A stretch of DNA of 11,850 bases from Planctomycetia bacterium (GTDB lineage: Bacteria; Planctomycetota; Planctomycetia; Pirellulales; UBA1268): the NCBI GenBank assembly GCA_009919445.1, contig RGBY01000058.1:1-11850 (forward strand), read 5' to 3'. Shown piece after piece: positions 6,158 to 11,850 of this stretch. A program made the position numbers and the translations under genes. Each line of letters starts with the position of its first letter. Position 1 is the first letter of the stretch. Below the pieces are notes generated by a model that was not told where the DNA came from, did no database searches, and saw only the letters and a list, made by a program, of their open reading frames with translations.

Positions 6158-7426
6158 GTCAAACGACAGCACCGTCACCGTCTCACCCACCGCCAGTTCT
6201 CCACAGCCAGCAGGCAAGAACATCAGCCCATTGGCCCGTGACAGGCCGAGCAGATCGGCAGAACCACCCCAGGGCAGCGGTTCAGCCGTCAGGCCAGCAG
6301 GCTCCTGGGTGAGGGTGCAGGGGTGATAGACCGGCCGCTTGGCATTCCCCTTCACTGCTGCCAGCAACTGAGCGGGGAAGACCGGCCGCTGGCCCGCCGC
6401 AGCCGACTGCCCCGCTTGAATCGCCAGGGCCGGACGGACAAACAGTTCAAAGCAGACGAGAGAACTCACCGGATTGCCCGGCAGACCAAAGACCAATGTC
6501 GGGGCTGCCGCCGCGCGACGAAAGACACCAAACCAGATTGGCTTCCCGGGCTTCAGTCGCACCTTGTGAAAGACGCACTCAACCCCAGCAGCCGCCAAGG
6601 CTCCCGGCACGAGATCATAGTCTCCTGCTGATACACCCCCCGACAGCAGCAGCATGTCAGCAGCAAGCCCCTGAGCGATGGCGGCCCGCAACGGCTCTGG
6701 CTTATCTCCAGCAATGCCAAGTGGAAGAGCCTCTGCACCACATTCGTTGACAGCAGCAGCCAGCATCGGGCCATTCGAGTTGCGGGTCTGCCCGTATGCC
6801 GGCACGACACCAACCGGTACGAGTTCACTGCCAGTGGCAATGATCGCCACCCGAGGGGGAACCGAACAAACCACATGGCCTGCCCCGGCTTCGGCCGCCA
6901 GACCGAGTTGGGGAGCCGCCAGCCTCACTCCTGCCCGCAGGACTGTCTGACCAGCCCGAAACGAGTCGCCCTGGCGAGCGATATGCTGCCCGATCCGAAA
7001 GCGAGGGTCCTGCAGACGCACCCGACTACCAGCATGGGCCGCAGCCGTTCCATCAATCGCTCTTTCAATGGGGACGATTGCATCTGCTCCCGGCGGCACG
7101 GGTGCCCCCGTCATGATGCGGACACACCGTCCCGGGCAAACAGTAAGCCCCGCGGCATCTCCCGCCGCCCGTTCCGCAGCAACATCGAGCTCAACTATTT
7201 CATGAGCTGCGGTGGAGTCATCTGCCTGGGCAGATGGTGCCGGAAAGTCAGCCGCCGAGACAGCAAAGCCGTCCATCATCGCTCGGTCCCAGGGAGGCGA
7301 GTCGACGTCGGCGACAATATCAGCCCGAAGCTGCTGCCCCACAGCGTCTTCAAGCCTGACTCGTCGTGGTGGCAGCACCACGGCCGTCTCAGCAATCAGC
7401 CGCTGAGCCTCAGCAATCTCGATCAT
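6134..7426 (-). CDS. moeA: Molybdopterin molybdenumtransferase MoeA
   Basis: MoeA inserts molybdate into adenylated molybdopterin in the last step of molybdenum cofactor synthesis. At 430 aa it is close to the usual length. Motifs in order: PPWDRAMMDGFAV (44-56), where the common form is SxMDGYA; RIMTGAPVPPGADAIVPIE (103-121); ATGSEL (197-202); GQTRNSNGPML (212-222); LSGGVSAGDYD (261-271); KVRLKPGKPIWFG (288-300); and GLPGNPVSS (314-322). The C-terminal domain IV is present. Its ATG overlaps the stop of the pabA-type gene as ATGA, so translation is likely coupled. It is the last gene of the minus-strand cluster, and its end overlaps thyX by 24 bases. No other molybdenum cofactor gene is in the window. 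Confidence 0.97.
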   Translation of the reverse strand: MIEIAEAQRLIAETAVVLPPRRVRLEDAVGQQLRADIVADVDSPPWDRAMMDGFAVSAADFPAPSAQADDSTAAHEIVELDVAAERAAGDAAGLTVCPGRCVRIMTGAPVPPGADAIVPIERAIDGTAAAHAGSRVRLQDPRFRIGQHIARQGDSFRAGQTVLRAGVRLAAPQLGLAAEAGAGHVVCSVPPRVAIIATGSELVPVGVVPAYGQTRNSNGPMLAAAVNECGAEALPLGIAGDKPEPLRAAIAQGLAADMLLLSGGVSAGDYDLVPGALAAAGVECVFHKVRLKPGKPIWFGVFRRAAAAPTLVFGLPGNPVSSLVCFELFVRPALAIQAGQSAAAGQRPVFPAQLLAAVKGNAKRPVYHPCTLTQEPAGLTAEPLPWGGSADLLGLSRANGLMFLPAGCGELAVGETVTVLSFDSLSNQAE

Positions 7427-8025
7427 GCCTGCACCGCATCACCGGTGAGGCTGAGAAATGTTCCCAGCAGGTCATAGCCCGTCGGCGTCAGAAAACTTTC
7501 TGGATGAAACTGCACACCAAAAACCGGCAAGGTCCGGTGACGAATGGCCATGATCTCGCGGCTGCCATCTGGTGCAGCCGCCCAGGCATCAACTTCAAAC
7601 TCTTGGGGAAGCGTTGGGGGGTCAATCACCAGGCTGTGATAACGAGTCGCCTCCAGCGGCGAGGGAAGCCCACGAAACAGCCCCGCTCCCGTGTGTTCGA
7701 TCTGATCGACCTTCCCGTGCATCAACTGGCGGGCCCGGACGATCTTGCCTCCAAACACCTGACCGATCGCCTGATGTCCGAGGCAAACGCCCAGGATTGG
7801 CATGCGACCAGCAAAGCGACGGACCACGTCACAGGAAATCCCCGCCTCATCAGGAGTACAGGGCCCCGGCGAGATCACCAGTTGGCTCGGCTGCTTGGCT
7901 GCAATCTCATCACAGGTAATCTGATCGTTGCGATGCACCTCGACGACGAGCTTTGGCGCAATCTCGCCAAGTCTCTGGACAAGGTTCCAAGTAAACGAAT
8001 CGTAATTGTCAATCAGCAGCAGCAT
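7423..8025 (-). CDS. pabA: Class I glutamine amidotransferase, PabA/TrpG type
   Basis: This is the glutaminase subunit that releases ammonia for aminodeoxychorismate synthase (folate, pABA) or anthranilate synthase (tryptophan). The 200-aa protein has LLIDNYDSFTWNLVQ at the N-terminus, LVISPGPCTPDEAG (oxyanion region), the nucleophile Cys81 in GVCLGHQAIGQVFGG, and the His174/Glu176 pair in GVQFHPES, so all three catalytic residues are present. PabA and TrpG cannot be separated by sequence alone, and no trpE/pabB partner is nearby; the gene may serve both pathways. ATG 8025 gives the family start; no good Shine-Dalgarno is seen. It lies 43 bases after the ABM gene and overlaps moeA by four bases. 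Confidence 0.92.
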   Translation of the reverse strand: MLLLIDNYDSFTWNLVQRLGEIAPKLVVEVHRNDQITCDEIAAKQPSQLVISPGPCTPDEAGISCDVVRRFAGRMPILGVCLGHQAIGQVFGGKIVRARQLMHGKVDQIEHTGAGLFRGLPSPLEATRYHSLVIDPPTLPQEFEVDAWAAAPDGSREIMAIRHRTLPVFGVQFHPESFLTPTGYDLLGTFLSLTGDAVQA

Positions 8026-8068
8026 GGCAAAGACCAAACACGGGGAATGGACGAAAGCAAAGCCCGGA

Positions 8069-8356
8069 CTAGTCGAGAAGCGTGACCGGATGGCCTTCCC
8101 GATGAACCAGCGGAGTTACCTCTGGCTTGTAGATGGTGGTGTAGGCCTCAGCGAGCCGATGGGCATCAAGCGCCTCTTGTGAGGCCCAGTGTTCCACTAG
8201 GGTAAAGCGGCACGCATCAGCCTGTGACTGGTAGACGTCAAACCGTTCACACCCCGGCTCCAACCGGCTTTTTCGCATCGCTTCCGTCAGCCGTTCCCGC
8301 ACCGTTTCAATGTCGCTGGCCTGTTTCACTGTGAGCACAATATTCATGCAGATCAT
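8069..8356 (-). CDS. ABM-family putative monooxygenase (YgiN-like)
   Basis: This small protein (95 aa) belongs to the antibiotic biosynthesis monooxygenase (ABM) fold, a dimeric ferredoxin-like barrel that includes cofactor-free quinol monooxygenases and IsdG-type haem-degrading enzymes. Typical features are the first strand MNIVLTVKQ, the helix IETVRERLTEAMRKSRLEPGC, the strands RFDVYQSQADACRFTLVEHWAS, and the helix QEALDAHRLAEAYTTIY. I see no residues that fix the substrate. ATG 8356 is preceded by GGAGG with five bases between; an ATG at 8368 would include that Shine-Dalgarno in the coding region and is less likely. It starts 21 bases after the methyltransferase stop and is part of the minus-strand cluster. 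Confidence 0.9.
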   Translation of the reverse strand: MICMNIVLTVKQASDIETVRERLTEAMRKSRLEPGCERFDVYQSQADACRFTLVEHWASQEALDAHRLAEAYTTIYKPEVTPLVHREGHPVTLLD

Positions 8357-8377
8357 CTGGTCCTCCATTTCAGAACG

Positions 8378-9229
8378 CTACTGTACCAAGACTGGCCGCC
8401 TCGCCTCATTTGCCCCCTGCCGCCGGGCCAGCACACGCAGATACGGCGGGAGATACCTCGCCCGGTGCTCATAGCTACCGGGGCTGGAACTGGCGTCCGC
8501 TTCGGCAGGCTCAAAAAAATCATCGATCACAAAGCCGGCCGCACAGATGCCACCGAGTAAATCAGTGAGCGAATGGATGAACTCGTCGGTTCCTGGCTCG
8601 CGAAGTCGTGACGGCACCGCAGCTGGAAGTGGCATTCGATCGGCTGCATTGGCCCCACCCTGAGGCTGGAGCAGCTCGTAGTGACCGGCGGCATTGGGCT
8701 TTTGTGAAGCCTGGAGGCTCGGCGGGGCTTTATGCTGACTCAGGTACCGCCCGCCGGGACGACAGACTCGGGCTACCTCGGCCAGCAGACGTCGTACGGT
8801 TCGCACGTAACAGGTGCTGACCGGCTGAATAATCAGATCGAATCGCTCCGCCGGAAACATGCTCAAGTCATCCATTGATGTCTGGACGAGGGTGAGGTCA
8901 ATCCGCCGCTCACGGGCAACCTGCCGGTCAAGCTCGAGCATGGCTGCAGAAAGATCGACCACCGTAACGCGACCACCGGCAGCCGCGTACAGAGGGCCGT
9001 GTTTGCCACCGCCAGCAGCCAGGCAGAGAATCTCCAGCCCCACGAGACTTTCCGGCAGCCAGGGCCTTCCTGGTGGGCCGCCGGTGCCGAGCCACTGTCG
9101 TGGATTGGCAAACGCGGCATCGGCTGCTGGCTTGGCCAACGGCTGACCGGAGGCGGCGAGTCGATCCCACGCCACCGCATTCTTGCGGAGAGTCAGCCTG
9201 TCTTCAGAGTGCGGAGCAAAGTCTGCCAT
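8378..9229 (-). CDS. Class I SAM-dependent methyltransferase
   Basis: This 283-aa cytoplasmic methyltransferase has a Rossmann-type SAM site: motif I LEILCLAAGGGKHG (about 65-78), the acidic end of strand 2 in VTVVDLS (88-94), FDLIIQPVSTCYV (130-142), and LAEVARVCRPGGRYLSQHK (149-167), typical of the Methyltransf_11/25 group. The C-terminal 100 residues (RLREPGTDEFIHSLTDLLGGICAAGFVIDDFFEP) probably shape the substrate site. The substrate is unknown. Its start lies nine bases after the stop of the small membrane-anchored protein, and the ABM gene follows, so it is embedded in the cluster behind the cobalamin riboswitch. The N-terminal CHSEDRLTLRKNA-like stretch (HSEDRLTLRKNAVAWDRLA) is usual for this type. 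The ribosome binding site is weak, which fits coupling to the upstream gene. Confidence 0.9.
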   Translation of the reverse strand: MADFAPHSEDRLTLRKNAVAWDRLAASGQPLAKPAADAAFANPRQWLGTGGPPGRPWLPESLVGLEILCLAAGGGKHGPLYAAAGGRVTVVDLSAAMLELDRQVARERRIDLTLVQTSMDDLSMFPAERFDLIIQPVSTCYVRTVRRLLAEVARVCRPGGRYLSQHKAPPSLQASQKPNAAGHYELLQPQGGANAADRMPLPAAVPSRLREPGTDEFIHSLTDLLGGICAAGFVIDDFFEPAEADASSSPGSYEHRARYLPPYLRVLARRQGANEARRPVLVQ

Positions 9230-9238
9230 CTGGGCAGA

Positions 9239-9550
9239 TTACTCTGTCGGCACTGGCTGCAGGAGCCCCTGCCGATGCATCACCTCAAGCGGTGGCCCTG
9301 GCTTCCACTTTTTTCGACGAGCATCGTAGACCGCCGGAACGAGTGTGAGCCGACCCGTCTGAGGATTTTCGATCGGAGAGCCCGTCAATGGCTGCTCAAA
9401 CACTTCACCAGACTCCCGGCAGACGTAATGAATCACCGGGATATCCTCCGCAGCCACCGCAGGGGGTCGTGGGGGAAAAACAAAAGGCACGATCAGCCAG
9501 GCAGCCAGAGTCAGACCGGCACCAGCCGCCCAGAAGCGAATGTCTTTCAT
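9239..9550 (-). CDS. Small membrane-anchored protein of unknown function (103 aa)
   Basis: An N-terminal hydrophobic segment (residues 6-26, FWAAGAGLTLAAWLIVPFVF) follows MKDIR and would serve as an uncleaved anchor or signal peptide. The rest, about 75 residues, should face outward. It contains IHYVCRESGEVFEQPLTG, then NPQTGRLTLVPAVYDARRKKWKPGPP, with a single cysteine. I know of no named family. The ATG is well supported by GGGAGG seven bases upstream. It lies 18 bases after the DUF1559 gene and nine before the methyltransferase gene. This suggests that it works with the pseudopilin-like protein at the envelope, which is inference from position only. Confidence 0.8.
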   Translation of the reverse strand: MKDIRFWAAGAGLTLAAWLIVPFVFPPRPPAVAAEDIPVIHYVCRESGEVFEQPLTGSPIENPQTGRLTLVPAVYDARRKKWKPGPPLEVMHRQGLLQPVPTE

Positions 9551-9568
9551 GGCAAACCTCCCGCTTGG

Positions 9569-10489
9569 CTAATGAAGATCGTACAGGGCATCAGCCGCAG
9601 TATCGTCATCGGGCGAGCCGTCACAGACGATGCCGATGCGATGAAAGTTCATCTGCGTGATTTGCGGCCCACTGCTCCACGGACCAGCCCGAAACCGCCA
9701 GGGGTACGACTCCACGTGTCCATCGACAAACACCACATTGGCGTAGTCACCCGCATGGCGAAAATGCACCTGGGGATCGGTCTGCGTCGGCATCTGCAGA
9801 CCACCCAGGTTTTCCCGAAGGGCATAGGGTGCCAGGAAGTAGACAATCGCACTCTCAGCAAAGGCAATCGTTCGCGTTGTCTCCGCTACCCTGCTCAACC
9901 GATGCCGAAGATTCCGTTCTTGAAGAGAAACACCCGGCCAACTCGACCAATCCCAGACCGTTCCCGGACCAAGGTTTGAGTTGTAATCAAAACCAGTTGC
10001 GAGCCGACCATATCGAACCTGCTCAATTTGATCAGGCCCAAAGTTCGGGCATTGGTAGGCGTCGACATTGCCCTCCATGAAGGGCGATAGCGTGCCACCC
10101 GCAAAGTCGAGGCGATCAGCAAGAACCGGCTGATTTTCGTCAACCTCACCGAACCAATAGGTACTTTTTCCTGCGTACGGATTGTTAAACGGATTCGCGA
10201 GGGTATCAGCGATTCGATCGTCATCGTCTACCTTGAGCGGCGGCATCCGATCGTTGTGTGCCGAGATATAGCCATGCATCGCAACACCCAGTTGCCGCAA
10301 ATTGCTCGAACAACTGGTGCGGCGAGCCGATTCACGGGCTGACTGGGTTGCCGGCAACAACAGGCCGACCAAGACACCGATGATGGCAATCACCACCAGC
10401 AGTTCAATGAGAGAAAAGCCGTCCGAGCCTAGCCTCCGCAGAGACCCCTTTGCACGATTCGCCCCAGGGGCAGCCTGCTTCTTTTCCAT
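9569..10489 (-). CDS. DUF1559 (SBP_bac_10) protein with prepilin-type N-terminus
   Basis: This is a member of the DUF1559 family, which is greatly expanded in planctomycetes. The short basic leader ends in Gly24, and GFSLIELLVVIAIIGVLVGLLLP (24-46, in part) is a class III/prepilin signal: cleavage before Phe25, Glu at +5, then a hydrophobic helix. The protein is therefore probably processed by PilD-type peptidase and inserted as a pseudopilin-like envelope protein. The typical SCSSNLRQLGVAMHGY segment follows (about 59-74), and HFRHAGDYANVVFVDGHVE (242-260) is the family's C-terminal H..G..N..F.DGHV motif. Length (306 aa) is normal. ATG 10489 follows GGAG with six bases between. It is the first gene behind the cobalamin riboswitch. 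A start-stop minigene (ATG GAG TGA, 10501-10493) overlaps its ribosome binding site. Confidence 0.97.
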   Translation of the reverse strand: MEKKQAAPGANRAKGSLRRLGSDGFSLIELLVVIAIIGVLVGLLLPATQSARESARRTSCSSNLRQLGVAMHGYISAHNDRMPPLKVDDDDRIADTLANPFNNPYAGKSTYWFGEVDENQPVLADRLDFAGGTLSPFMEGNVDAYQCPNFGPDQIEQVRYGRLATGFDYNSNLGPGTVWDWSSWPGVSLQERNLRHRLSRVAETTRTIAFAESAIVYFLAPYALRENLGGLQMPTQTDPQVHFRHAGDYANVVFVDGHVESYPWRFRAGPWSSGPQITQMNFHRIGIVCDGSPDDDTAADALYDLH

Positions 10490-10643
10490 GGTTCACTCCA
10501 TGCGGCCCTCACCACTCGCGGCGAAGCGTCAACTTCGCAACGGAATCAGTCGGTGATGCCACGCTTTTTGAGATCGCTCAGCAGCCCACTCACGCGAGCC
10601 GTGCCCGTGAAACCGCCCTCGCAGCCGCACGTGCGCCACTGAA
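10490..10643 (-). promoter_or_regulatory. Leader between cobalamin aptamer and DUF1559 gene
   Basis: This 154-nt stretch between the B12 box and the first gene should contain the expression platform. On the minus strand it holds the palindrome CGCACGTGCG (10626-10635), GCGAG/CTCGC arms, and a hairpin with arms GCGAAG / CTTCGC (10521-10538), 21 bases upstream of the GGAG ribosome binding site region. There is no hairpin with a T-run. Control at translation initiation or by Rho is therefore more likely than intrinsic termination, but I cannot fold it reliably by eye. Confidence 0.5.
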
Positions 10644-10880
10644 CGCTGGCAGGTCTTCTGACTCCCGGGCAGATCCAGCCGACGCCTTCTCGCAGGGCAT
10701 GTGACATGCACCACAATGGCTTGGAAAGTCGGCTGGGTCGATCGCATAGTTCGCAGCCGGCGTGAAAACCAGCCTTCGAAATCAGGCAATCTCCCGGTCA
10801 CAGCGGCGGGGCCGTCCCGGAATTGCACCGGTGTTCCCTGTTCGCCCATGGAGGCAACTGCTTCCCTGGGCCGCCAGACG
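10644..10880 (-). ncRNA. Cobalamin (B12) riboswitch
   Basis: Read on the minus strand, the conserved elements of the cobalamin aptamer occur in order. These are AGGGAA (from 10839), GGTGCAATTCC (10829-10819), GCCCCGCCGCTGTGA (10812-10798), a long variable peripheral region, and the B12 box AGTCAGAAGACCTGCC (10663-10648). The ends can pair as P1, CTGGC (10877-10873) with GCCAG (10650-10646). Size and layout fit a full-length class I (RF00174-type) aptamer that binds a cobalamin and represses the downstream gene. The first downstream gene, 158 bases after the box, is the DUF1559 protein, followed by five closely spaced genes. Confidence 0.95.
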
Positions 10881-10891
10881 CTCGGGTTGGC

Positions 10892-10919
10892 AGTTTATTG
10901 GGCCGACTGCTGCTGTCAA
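10892..10919 (-). promoter_or_regulatory. Sigma-70-like promoter driving the riboswitch transcript
   Basis: On the minus strand a perfect -35 TTGACA (10919-10914) is followed after 16 bases by TAAACT (10897-10892, four of six matches to TATAAT). Initiation about seven bases further, near 10885, would begin the transcript a few bases before the first aptamer stem at 10877. The position relative to the aptamer supports this call more than the -10 match does. Confidence 0.65.
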
Positions 10920-11386
10920 CGACGACCGGTAACGGCCGACGGTGGCCATCGCCATGGAACCCCGACGACTCTCCCTAACCGGAAAAGCCGCTGAAATTGT
11001 CAGACACCGGCCTGAAACCCTGCGGGTGAAACGGGTTCCGACGGACGAGTTTGTCGGTTAGCGGGGCTGATCCCCTACCACCGGTACAAGACCTCCACCC
11101 GGCAGCATTTGCCTGATCAGAACAGCTAAGTCGTTGGCAGAAAAAAACTTAGAGCCAACTCAAGCCTGTTTCCCTCGTCCGCCGATAGCCCCTCTGTCCC
11201 CCGGGGCATCACTGTGCCCGTCGGGCAACCAAAGGGGGCGGCAGTAACCTGAAGTTCTCGAGTCACGGATTGGCTCGACAGGCCTGCCGCAGAAGAGTTC
11301 GTGGATCACACCCTCGGGGTGACAAAAACCGCGCGGTCGGGATCGATCATCCTCGCGTGATCCACAAGCAAAGGAGATGTGGCTCG
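10920..11386. other. Gene-free region upstream of the Cys-rich gene
   Basis: This 467-bp stretch contains no convincing coding gene. Small inverted repeats are frequent: GGGG/CCCC at about 11060-11072, CTAAGT/ACTTAG around an A-run near 11130-11153, the odd palindrome TGCCCGTCGGGCA (11215-11227), and the larger structured element at 11301-11365. Promoters for the plus-strand Cys-rich gene should lie here; I found no confident -35/-10 pair. No tRNA, known riboswitch or mobile element is recognised in it. Confidence 0.55.
11301..11365 (+). promoter_or_regulatory. Structured leader element before the Cys-rich gene
   Basis: GTGGATCAC (11301-11309) and GTGATCCAC (11357-11365) are perfect complements closing a 47-base interior. 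The interior itself holds ACCC/GGGT with loop TCG (11310-11320), the palindrome ACCGCGCGGT (11328-11337), and GGAT/ATCC (11340-11352). The Shine-Dalgarno AAGGAGA begins only six bases later (11371). This could be a multi-branched leader RNA or an operator pair. It matches no riboswitch class I know. Confidence 0.6.
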
Positions 11387-11850
11387 ATGAAGCGTTCGAT
11401 GTTTTTCGGCGCACTGATTCTCGGTGTCGTCATGTGTAGTCAGTCTTATGGTTTTGAGCTGCTTGACCGAATGCTCGGCAAGGGCTGCTGCCATAGCTGC
11501 TGTGATTCGTGTGAGCCTGCTTGCGGTTGCGAGCCGGCCTGTGGTTGTGAGCCTGCTTGCGGTTGCGAGCCGGCTTGCGGATGCGAGCCCGCTTGCGGTT
11601 GCGAGCCGGCTTGTGGTTGTGATGATGGCTGCTGCGACGCAGGTTGCTGCGACAGCTGCTGCGGTCGGAAGTGCAAGTCGCGTGACCTGTTTGGCGGCCT
11701 GAAGGGGCTGTTCGAGCGGTGCAAGCGACGTCATAGCTGCTGCGACAGCTGCTGTGACAGCGGTTGTGAGCCAGCTTGCGGTTGTGAGCCAGCTTGCGGT
11801 TGTGAGCCAGCTTGCGGTTGTGAGCCAGCTTGCGGTTGTGAGCCAGCTTG
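11387..11850 (+). CDS. Secreted cysteine-rich CEPACG-repeat protein, 3'-truncated
   Basis: The frame is open to the window end, so the C-terminus is missing. ATG 11387 follows AAGGAGA with nine bases between. A signal peptide (MKRSMFFGALILGVVMCSQSYG, cut in the middle by length) precedes FELLDRMLGKG. Then come Cys-pair motifs (CCHSCCDSC), six CEPACG hexapeptides (11510-11617), a spacer with CDDGCCDAGCCDSCCGRKCKS and the basic stretch LFGGLKGLFERCKRRH, more Cys pairs, and a second CEPACG block from 11765 onward (four full copies and a partial). Such Cys/Pro-rich repeats are known from planctomycete exported proteins. The residues could be disulfide cross-linked in the envelope or bind metal. 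Planctomycete protein-rich walls are reported to be Cys/Pro-rich, so a wall role is plausible but unproven. Confidence 0.9.
   Translation, partial: MKRSMFFGALILGVVMCSQSYGFELLDRMLGKGCCHSCCDSCEPACGCEPACGCEPACGCEPACGCEPACGCEPACGCDDGCCDAGCCDSCCGRKCKSRDLFGGLKGLFERCKRRHSCCDSCCDSGCEPACGCEPACGCEPACGCEPACGCEPA
11510..11617 (+). repeat. First CEPACG block, six 18-bp units
   Basis: Six in-frame 18-bp units each encode CEPACG. They differ at synonymous positions (Cys as TGT or TGC; Pro as CCT, CCG or CCC; Gly as GGT or GGA), which indicates an older or more diverged array than the second block. Confidence 0.95.
11765..11850 (+). repeat. Second CEPACG block, DNA-identical 18-bp units
   Basis: The unit TGTGAGCCAGCTTGCGGT occurs in four full, base-identical tandem copies (11765-11836) and a fifth cut by the window end. 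Identity at synonymous positions suggests recent expansion by slippage or unequal recombination. The total copy number cannot be known from this window. Confidence 0.97.

Noticed and set aside
8999..9979. Plus-strand open frame of 326 codons
   Set aside because: It is antisense to the methyltransferase, the small membrane-anchored protein and DUF1559, all of which have clear motifs and ribosome binding sites.
10540..10600. Possible leader peptide MSGLLSDLKKRGITD from a GTG on the minus strand
   Set aside because: It looks protein-like and ends about 60 bases before the DUF1559 start, but no Shine-Dalgarno precedes the GTG, and 15 codons are too few to judge.
10529..10849. Minus-strand open frame of 106 codons
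   Set aside because: It lies across the conserved cobalamin aptamer, and its product shows no protein-like features.
11446..11724. Minus-strand frame encoding Gln/Pro/Ser-rich repeats, and a plus-strand frame rich in Ala/Val
   Set aside because: Both are by-products of reading the 18-bp CEPACG array in other frames. Only the frame from 11387 has a Shine-Dalgarno and a signal peptide.
11765..11850. Tandem identical repeats as a possible CRISPR array
   Set aside because: The 18-bp units are directly adjacent with no spacers and encode a hexapeptide in frame.

Overview
This window most likely comes from a planctomycete of the Pirellulaceae type. The evidence is the G+C-rich DNA, a DUF1559 (SBP_bac_10) protein with a prepilin-type N-terminus, a secreted cysteine-rich protein built of CEPACG hexapeptides, a two-part secreted protein (thioredoxin-like half plus CAP/SCP-like half) of a kind I know mainly from planctomycetes, and several secreted proteins with no wider family. 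Assignment to a genus is not possible from this sequence.

Left part (1-5245). A 5'-truncated SGNH/GDSL hydrolase (+) meets a 641-aa secreted protein of unknown function (-) end to end. After a divergent spacer with two inverted repeats comes the secreted thioredoxin-like/CAP-like protein (+), whose end overlaps the end of a short, atypical P-II signalling protein (-). Upstream of the P-II gene, on the same strand, lies a [2Fe-2S] ferredoxin. The 176-bp spacer between these two is almost filled by five consecutive hairpins. A small helical protein (84 aa, +) is divergent from the ferredoxin. It is followed by a terminator-like copy of a palindrome also present in the hairpin array, then a strong terminator and further hairpins before thyX.

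Middle and right part (5246-10900). thyX (+) converges with and overlaps a six-gene minus-strand cluster. Read in transcription order this is: DUF1559 pseudopilin-like protein, small membrane-anchored protein, class I SAM methyltransferase, ABM-family monooxygenase, PabA/TrpG-type glutamine amidotransferase, and MoeA. The gaps are 18, 9, 21 and 43 bp, and pabA and moeA overlap by 4 bp, so the cluster looks like one operon. About 160 nt upstream of its first gene is a clear cobalamin riboswitch on the same strand, with a good -35/-10 pair just in front of the aptamer. A B12-controlled operon headed by a pseudopilin-like protein is the main unusual system in the window.

Right end (10900-11850). 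A stretch of about 490 bp without genes leads to a secreted Cys-rich repeat protein (+), cut by the window end. Its leader carries a perfect 9-bp inverted repeat enclosing smaller hairpins, just before the ribosome binding site. Its second repeat block consists of 18-bp units identical at the DNA level.
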